Of a stretch of 40,890 nt of DNA, positions 36,196 to 40,890 are shown piece by piece. Position 1 is the first letter of the stretch. Each line of letters starts with the position of its first letter. The DNA comes from a bacterium HR10. Lineage in GTDB: Bacteria; Acidobacteriota; Blastocatellia; HR10. The stretch lies in NCBI GenBank assembly GCA_002923315.1, contig BEHM01000028.1, positions 1 through 40,890 of the forward strand. Reading direction: 5' to 3'. A program made the translations under genes and the position numbers. The notes beneath the pieces were generated by a model. It did not search any database, had not been told where the DNA came from, and worked only from the letters and a program-made list of their open reading frames with translations.

Positions 36196-38109
36196 ATGAT
36201 GAGGAAGAGAGGAGGATGCCGCTCTGTGCTCGGGATGGGCCTTGTCGTCCTCGCCGCGCTTCTCTCAGGGCCTCGGGCGACGGCTCAGCCACAGGCGGCG
36301 CCGATCGAGCTCTGGGTGGATGCCTCGGAGGCGCCGCGAAAGATCTTCCACGTGCGCATGCAGATCCCCGTCTCGCCGGGCCCGCTCGTGCTCGTCTATC
36401 CGAAGTGGATTCCGGGCGAGCACGGACCGACCGGCCCGATCGCGAACCTCGCGGGGCTGAGCGTGCGCGCTGGTGATCGCGAGATCTCCTGGCGGCGCGA
36501 TCCGCGCGATATGTTCGCCTTCCACGTGGAGGTTCCCCCGGGCGTCTCTCACCTTGAGGTGATCTTCGACTATCTCTCGCCGACGGCACCCGGGGGCTTC
36601 AGCACGAATCCCTCGGCGAAGCTGGCCGTCATAGATTGGCACCTATTCCTTCTCTATCCGAAGGGGAGCGACATCGAGCGAACGCTCGTCCGTCCGAGGC
36701 TCCGCCTGCCCGCGGGCTGGCAGTGGGGCGGAGCGCTGTCGGCACAAGCCGCACGTCAGACTGAGATCGTCTTCGACCCCATCCCCCTCTCTCTGCTGAT
36801 TGACACGCCCATCGTCATTGGCGCGCACTATCGGCGGATCGAATTGGCGGGACCGACCGACGGGCTCCCTCCGCACGTGATGGACATCGTCGCCGATAGC
36901 GAATGGGCGCTCGACATCCCCGCGTCGCGGCTGGCCGCCTATCGGCGGCTGGTTCGAGAAGCCCGGGCGCTCTTCGGCGCCATGCATTATCCGCGCTACC
37001 ATTTCCTCGTGTCGCTCAGCGATCACATCAGCCCCTTCGGCCTGGAACACCACCAGACGTCGAACAACCAAGTCCCCGAACGGTTCTTTGTGGACGACGA
37101 GGTGCATCGGCGATTGGCCGATCTGCTGCCCCACGAATTCGTCCACGCCTGGTGCGGCAAGACGGTGCGCCCACAGGGCCTGGTGACGACCGACTACCAG
37201 CAGGAGATGCTCACCGACCTGCTCTGGGTCTATGAGGGGCTGACGCAATACTACGGTCTCGTGCTCGCCGTGCGAAGCGGCCTGCTCTCGATGGAGGAGG
37301 GACGCCACGTGCTGGCGGCCTATGCCGATGGATTGAATCATCAAACGGGGCGCCTCTGGCGACCGCTTCAAGACACGGCGACGGCAGCGCAGATCCTCTA
37401 CACAGCTCCGGCGGAGTGGGCGAACTGGCGACGCGGCGTGGATTTCTACCCCGAAGGGGCGCTGCTGTGGCTGGAGGCCGATGTGCTCATCCGCCGGATG
37501 ACCGAAGGACGGCGCTCGCTCGATGACTTCGCGCGAGAATTCTTCGGCTCCGGCATTGGACCGGGCGGTCGGATCTTCGTGAAGCCGTACACGGCCGAGG
37601 AGCTCTACGTCGCACTCCACAAGATCGTTCCTTATGACTGGAAAGGCTTCTTCGCGTCTCGACTCAGCGAGAAGCGACCACAGGCCCCGATGGCCGGCCT
37701 CCTCGACGGAGGATGGATGTTGAGCTACACGGAGGAGTCCAATCCCTTCGCGCTCCCGCTCTCGGAGGACGTCCTTCCGCTCCCCTCCTCGCTGGGTCTG
37801 GCGGTGAAAGAAGACGGGCGCATTCTCGACGTCGGCTATGGGACGCCAGCCTATCGGAGCGGCCTCGGACCCGGGATGAAGATCGTCGCTGTGAACGGAC
37901 GACGGTTCAGCAAGGACGTCTTCCTGCGCGCGCTCGCCGCCGCGCGTGATGGTCGCCCGATCCAGCTCCTGGTGGAGAACGACGAGTTCTTCACCACGCG
38001 CGAGTTGCTGTACACCGAAGGGGTGCGATTTCCTCAGTTGGTGAGGGATGAGAAGAAGCCCGACGTGCTGTCGCAGATTCTGGCACCGCGCGCCGCCGAG
38101 CGACGATGA
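36196..38109 (+). CDS. Exported M61-family (glycyl aminopeptidase-like) metallopeptidase with PDZ domain
   Basis: 637 aa. Signal peptide (VLGMGLVVLAALLSGPRATAQ). An N-terminal beta domain (about 35-230) with WIPGEHGPTGPIANLAGL is typical of M61. The zinc site is HEFVH at 313-317 with Glu347 in VYEGLTQYYG as third ligand, as in gluzincins. The C-terminus has a PDZ-like domain (GLAVKEDGRILDVGYGTPAYRSGLGPGMKIVAVNGRRF). Members cleave N-terminal Gly or Ala from peptides in the periplasm. AGGAGGGG directly precedes two tandem ATGs. The following MFS gene starts 13 bases after the stop, so they are likely co-transcribed. Confidence 0.92.
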   Translation: MMRKRGGCRSVLGMGLVVLAALLSGPRATAQPQAAPIELWVDASEAPRKIFHVRMQIPVSPGPLVLVYPKWIPGEHGPTGPIANLAGLSVRAGDREISWRRDPRDMFAFHVEVPPGVSHLEVIFDYLSPTAPGGFSTNPSAKLAVIDWHLFLLYPKGSDIERTLVRPRLRLPAGWQWGGALSAQAARQTEIVFDPIPLSLLIDTPIVIGAHYRRIELAGPTDGLPPHVMDIVADSEWALDIPASRLAAYRRLVREARALFGAMHYPRYHFLVSLSDHISPFGLEHHQTSNNQVPERFFVDDEVHRRLADLLPHEFVHAWCGKTVRPQGLVTTDYQQEMLTDLLWVYEGLTQYYGLVLAVRSGLLSMEEGRHVLAAYADGLNHQTGRLWRPLQDTATAAQILYTAPAEWANWRRGVDFYPEGALLWLEADVLIRRMTEGRRSLDDFAREFFGSGIGPGGRIFVKPYTAEELYVALHKIVPYDWKGFFASRLSEKRPQAPMAGLLDGGWMLSYTEESNPFALPLSEDVLPLPSSLGLAVKEDGRILDVGYGTPAYRSGLGPGMKIVAVNGRRFSKDVFLRALAAARDGRPIQLLVENDEFFTTRELLYTEGVRFPQLVRDEKKPDVLSQILAPRAAERR

Positions 38110-38122
38110 CGCGAGGGCGACG

Positions 38123-39445
38123 ATGAGCGACGGGATCCGAGACGAAGCATTCCCGGCAGCTTCGCCGAAATCCCCCGAGGCTTCTTCAGAGAACGCGAGA
38201 CGCACGGTCGGGCTCCTGGCGTGGCTTCGACACGCTTCGACCGGGCAGCGCCGCGCGCTCGTGGCCGCGTGCCTGGGGTGGATGCTCGACAGCATGGACG
38301 TCATGCTCTACGCGATGGTCCTCGCCCACCTGATGCGCGACTTGCAGATGAGCGCTTCGACAGCGGGCTTGCTCGGATCGCTCACGCTGCTCTCTTCGGC
38401 GGTCGGGGGCGTGCTCTTCGGCCTGCTGGCCGATCGCGTGGGTCGAACGAAGGCGCTCATGGCGAGCATCCTCATCTACTCGGTCTTCACCGCCGCGTGT
38501 GGTCTGGCGCAGACCATCACCCAGCTCGCCGTGTTCCGCGTCCTCCTGGGCCTGGGCATGGGGGGAGAATGGGCGACGGGAGCCGCGCTCGTCTCGGAGA
38601 CGTGGCCCCCTGAGCATCGCGGCAAAGCCTTGGGGATTGTCCAAAGCTCCTGGGCCGTCGGCTACGCGCTCGCCGCGGCCATCACGGCGCTCGTCCTGCC
38701 GCGCTACGGATGGCGAGCGGTCTTCTTCTCCGGCGTCCTCCCCGCGCTCTTGACCTTCTGGATTCGACGCTCGGTCGAAGAACCCGCGTTGTGGAAGACC
38801 GCGCATCAAGAGCGCGCGCGCACGGCCATCTCAGCGCCCGGAATCGCGGAACTGTTCCGCCGCCCATTCCTCCGCCACACTCTCACGACGACGCTGATGA
38901 ACACCAGCTCCATGTTCGCCTGGTGGGGATTGTTCACGTGGATCCCAGCGTATCTGACGCTGCCGCCCGAGCATGGGGGAGCGGGCTTGAGCATCCTGCA
39001 AACATCCACGTGGGTGATCCTCATGCAGGTCGGCATGTGGTTCGGCTATGTGACCTTCGGATTCATCAGCGATTGGGTGGGGAGGCGACCGACGTATCTC
39101 GCATACTTCCTCATCGCAGCGGCCTTGGTTCCCATCTACGGAGGCGCGCGGCATCCGATACTGCTGCTCCTTCTCGGTCCGATCGTCGCCTTCTTCGGGA
39201 CGGGATACTTCAGCGGCTTCGGGGCGATCACCGCCGAGCTCTTCCCGACGCGCATTCGAGCCACGGCGCAGGGCTTCACGTACAACTTCGGACGGGGCGT
39301 GAGCGCGCTCGCACCGTTCGCCGTCGGCCAGTATGCCGAAGCGCACGGCCTGGGCGTCGCCTTCTCGCTCACGACGATCGCATTTCTGATCGCCGCCGCC
39401 TTCGCCCTCGCTCTCCCGGAGACGAAGGGGAGAGTGCTCGAGTGA
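38123..39445 (+). CDS. Major facilitator superfamily transporter
   Basis: 440 aa, 12 predicted membrane helices after a 45-residue polar N-terminus. MFS motif A appears as GLLADRVGRTKAL after helix 2; GLGMGGEWATGAALVSETWPPEHRGKALGIVQS in the helix 4-5 region resembles carboxylate or sialate:proton symporters. ATG 38123 is chosen with GAGGGCGACG upstream; the longer frame overlaps the peptidase gene. Carboxylate or sugar-acid uptake is inferred from motif resemblance and from the FCD-type regulator in the cluster; the real substrate is unknown. Confidence 0.88.
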   Translation: MSDGIRDEAFPAASPKSPEASSENARRTVGLLAWLRHASTGQRRALVAACLGWMLDSMDVMLYAMVLAHLMRDLQMSASTAGLLGSLTLLSSAVGGVLFGLLADRVGRTKALMASILIYSVFTAACGLAQTITQLAVFRVLLGLGMGGEWATGAALVSETWPPEHRGKALGIVQSSWAVGYALAAAITALVLPRYGWRAVFFSGVLPALLTFWIRRSVEEPALWKTAHQERARTAISAPGIAELFRRPFLRHTLTTTLMNTSSMFAWWGLFTWIPAYLTLPPEHGGAGLSILQTSTWVILMQVGMWFGYVTFGFISDWVGRRPTYLAYFLIAAALVPIYGGARHPILLLLLGPIVAFFGTGYFSGFGAITAELFPTRIRATAQGFTYNFGRGVSALAPFAVGQYAEAHGLGVAFSLTTIAFLIAAAFALALPETKGRVLE

Positions 39446-39460
39446 GCGAAAAAATCCTCC

Positions 39461-39488
39461 TTGACAATCCGATCGGCCCTCGTAAAAT
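39461..39488 (+). promoter_or_regulatory. Promoter of the TonB receptor gene
   Basis: TTGACA (39461-39466, perfect), 16-base spacer, TAAAAT (39483-39488, five of six), starting 15 bases after the MFS stop. The predicted transcription start (about 39495) falls directly beside the palindrome at 39498. Confidence 0.75.
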
Positions 39489-39497
39489 AGAAGGCCG

Positions 39498-39509
39498 ATT
39501 GTATACAAT
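39498..39509 (+). promoter_or_regulatory. GntR/FCD-type operator palindrome
   Basis: ATTGTATACAAT is a perfect 12-bp palindrome ten bases after the -10, followed by a partial copy GTGGATACAAA. TTGTnnACAA palindromes are typical targets of FCD-type GntR repressors. A bound protein here would block the TonB receptor promoter. The FCD regulator gene lies 3.3 kb upstream in the same cluster. Confidence 0.6.
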
Positions 39510-39557
39510 GTGGATACAAACACGGTGAGGGAAACTCAGAGTCACAGGAGGATCGCG

Positions 39558-40890
39558 ATGAGGGATCGGACCCAAGGAGGATGGGCTGCCGTCGTGGTCG
39601 TGCTCGCCCTTGCTCTGAGGTGCGCCTATGCTCAGGGCGAGTTGGCGACGATACGAGGGAGAGTGACTGATGAGACGGGGGCGGTGATCCCCGGCGCCGT
39701 CGTCACGGCGACGAACGTCGAGACGGGCTTTCGGCGAACGGCCCGGACATCGGACTCGGGGGATTACTGGCTCCCCGCCCTTCCCCCCGGGACATATGAG
39801 CTGGCGGTAGAGGCGACCGGGTTCACTCGCCAGGTCCGGCGGGGCATTGTTCTGACGATTCGGCAGGAAGCGACCATTGACGTCGTGCTCAAGGTCGCGG
39901 GGATCGAGGAGACAGTCGTTGTCACGGCGGAGGCCCCGATTGTGGAGACATCGAAATCCGAGGTCACCACAGGCGTGAGCGAGCAGATGATTCGTGACCT
40001 GCCGGTCAACACGCGTCGCTGGCTCGACCTAGGATTGCTCACCCCGGGGGTGAGTCAGGACAACATTCGGGGATTTTACTACAACAACCTCAACATCGGC
40101 GGGGGATCTCGCTGGTGGGCGAACGGCTTCGTCGTGGATGGCGTCACCAATACGTGGGCTGAGATGGGCGAGCCGCGTCAGAATTTCCCGCAGGATGCCA
40201 TTCGCGAGTTCAAGGTCAACACGATGCAGTTCAAGGCCGAATATGGTCTGGCCAGCGGAGGCCTCCTGACGGCCGTCACGAAGTCGGGGACGAACGAGCT
40301 GCACGGGAGCGCGTTCCTCTTCTTCCGGGACAAGGTCCTCAACGCGCGCAATGTCTTCGAGAAAACGAGACCCAACTACCGGCGCTATCAATATGGGGGG
40401 AGCGTGGGCGGACCGATCGTGAAGGATAGGACGCATTTCTTCGGCTCCATCGAGCGCACGGACGAGAACCGCTTCTTCACCGTCTTCACCGGAGGGCTCT
40501 ATCCGCAGGAGGAGGGGACGTTCCTGAGCGATCAATGGCGGACGATGTTCGTCGTCCGGGTGGACCATCAATTCAACGAGAGCCATAAGCTCTTCGCCCG
40601 ATATGCGCAGGAGGATGAGTATCGGCCGTTTCTGACTGCTGGAGGGATCAACGCGCGGAGCGCGGGGTTTGGCTTCGCCGTTCCCCGTCGGGCACCGGTC
40701 ATTGGATGGACGTGGACGATCTCGCCGCGAGCGCTGAACGACTTCCGCTTTCAATATGCCTTCGCCAAATACATCGTCTCCCCGGCCGACACGGGGAAGC
40801 GCGGCCATTCGTTCGATCCGGGCGATTTCCCTCAGAAGCGCTTCGACGACTGCGCGCAGATCATCGTGCGTCCCAGCTTGGTCACCGGCA
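39558..40890 (+). CDS. TonB-dependent (Oar-like) receptor with carboxypeptidase regulatory-like domain, 3' end outside the window
   Basis: 444 codons, open to the window end. Signal peptide (WAAVVVVLALALRCAYAQ), then a carboxypeptidase-regulatory-like beta domain at about 28-110 (IRGRVTDETGAVIPGAVVTATNVETG, SGDYWLPALPPGTYELAVEATGF). A plug-like region follows (RDLPVNTRRWLDLGLLTPGV, FVVDGV, AIREFKVNTMQFKAEYGLASGGLLTAVTKSGTNELHGSAFLFFRD), and then the first barrel strands (YGGSVGGPIVKDRTHFFGSIER). Such receptors are numerous in Acidobacteria and import oligosaccharides or other nutrients using TonB energy. CAGGAGG lies six bases before the ATG. Own promoter plus operator upstream. Confidence 0.9.
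   Translation, partial: MRDRTQGGWAAVVVVLALALRCAYAQGELATIRGRVTDETGAVIPGAVVTATNVETGFRRTARTSDSGDYWLPALPPGTYELAVEATGFTRQVRRGIVLTIRQEATIDVVLKVAGIEETVVVTAEAPIVETSKSEVTTGVSEQMIRDLPVNTRRWLDLGLLTPGVSQDNIRGFYYNNLNIGGGSRWWANGFVVDGVTNTWAEMGEPRQNFPQDAIREFKVNTMQFKAEYGLASGGLLTAVTKSGTNELHGSAFLFFRDKVLNARNVFEKTRPNYRRYQYGGSVGGPIVKDRTHFFGSIERTDENRFFTVFTGGLYPQEEGTFLSDQWRTMFVVRVDHQFNESHKLFARYAQEDEYRPFLTAGGINARSAGFGFAVPRRAPVIGWTWTISPRALNDFRFQYAFAKYIVSPADTGKRGHSFDPGDFPQKRFDDCAQIIVRPSLVTG

Noticed and set aside
36643-38304. Minus-strand open frame of 553 codons opposite the M61 peptidase
   Set aside because: Antisense shadow; the plus strand has a signal peptide, HEFVH zinc site and PDZ domain.
39498-39509. ATTGTATACAAT as an attachment or insertion target site
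   Set aside because: No integrase, duplicated flank or mobile gene nearby; its position at a promoter and the nearby GntR gene favour an operator.

Overview
The window is a GC-rich bacterial chromosome segment of housekeeping type. A TonB receptor with an N-terminal carboxypeptidase-like regulatory domain (Oar-type), an M61 peptidase, large exported PKD/FG-GAP/beta-helix proteins and Gram-negative outer-membrane proteins together suggest an Acidobacteria-like organism, possibly Blastocatellia and possibly thermophilic. This placement is inference from gene content. I saw no transposase, phage gene, CRISPR array or rRNA.

Layout. (1) 1-8777: the 3' part of an unknown gene (+), then a minus-strand sulfite/sulfate assimilation operon read from about 8741 down to 1544: NirA-type siroheme reductase, a short Cys/Met-rich leader peptide with an attenuator, a second siroheme reductase, cobA, a Met8-type siroheme synthase, an APS-reductase-type cysH and a TauE exporter. 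(2) 8817-15431: two large exported proteins on the minus strand, an OmpA/PKD outer-membrane protein and a 1289-aa FG-GAP/beta-helix/PKD protein. (3) 15715-19952: a tandem ACT protein, an exported transglutaminase-like protein, a DcaP-like porin, a tandem HxlR regulator and a divergent cytochrome P460. (4) 20116-21650: ribH, nusB and an exported helical protein. (5) 26143 down to 21658: gatC-gatA-alr-CPBP-sppA. (6) 26311-33640: tRNA-Val(GAC), thrS-infC-rpmI-rplT-pheS-pheT and a zapB-like/zapA pair. (7) 33748-35384: pdxS-pdxT behind a highly structured 5' leader. (8) 35484-40890: FCD-type GntR regulator, M61 peptidase, MFS transporter and a TonB receptor (cut by the window end), with a perfect ATTGTATACAAT palindrome just after the receptor promoter.

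The most striking element is at 6587-6764. Immediately after the NirA-type gene, a 39-codon ORF with its own Shine-Dalgarno carries four TGT Cys and two ATG Met codons within nine codons. It is followed by two mutually exclusive hairpins: a long antiterminator and a GC-rich terminator with a T-tract, placed just before the second siroheme reductase. This is the architecture of ribosome-mediated attenuation (as in trp and his operons), here apparently sensing cysteine and gating most of the sulfur operon. A second, weaker leader-ORF-plus-hairpins arrangement sits at the head of the same operon (8501-8712), and the pdxST leader (33767-33909) shows competing helices and a possible anti-Shine-Dalgarno.

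All functional calls come from reading motifs by eye; no searches or folding calculations were run.
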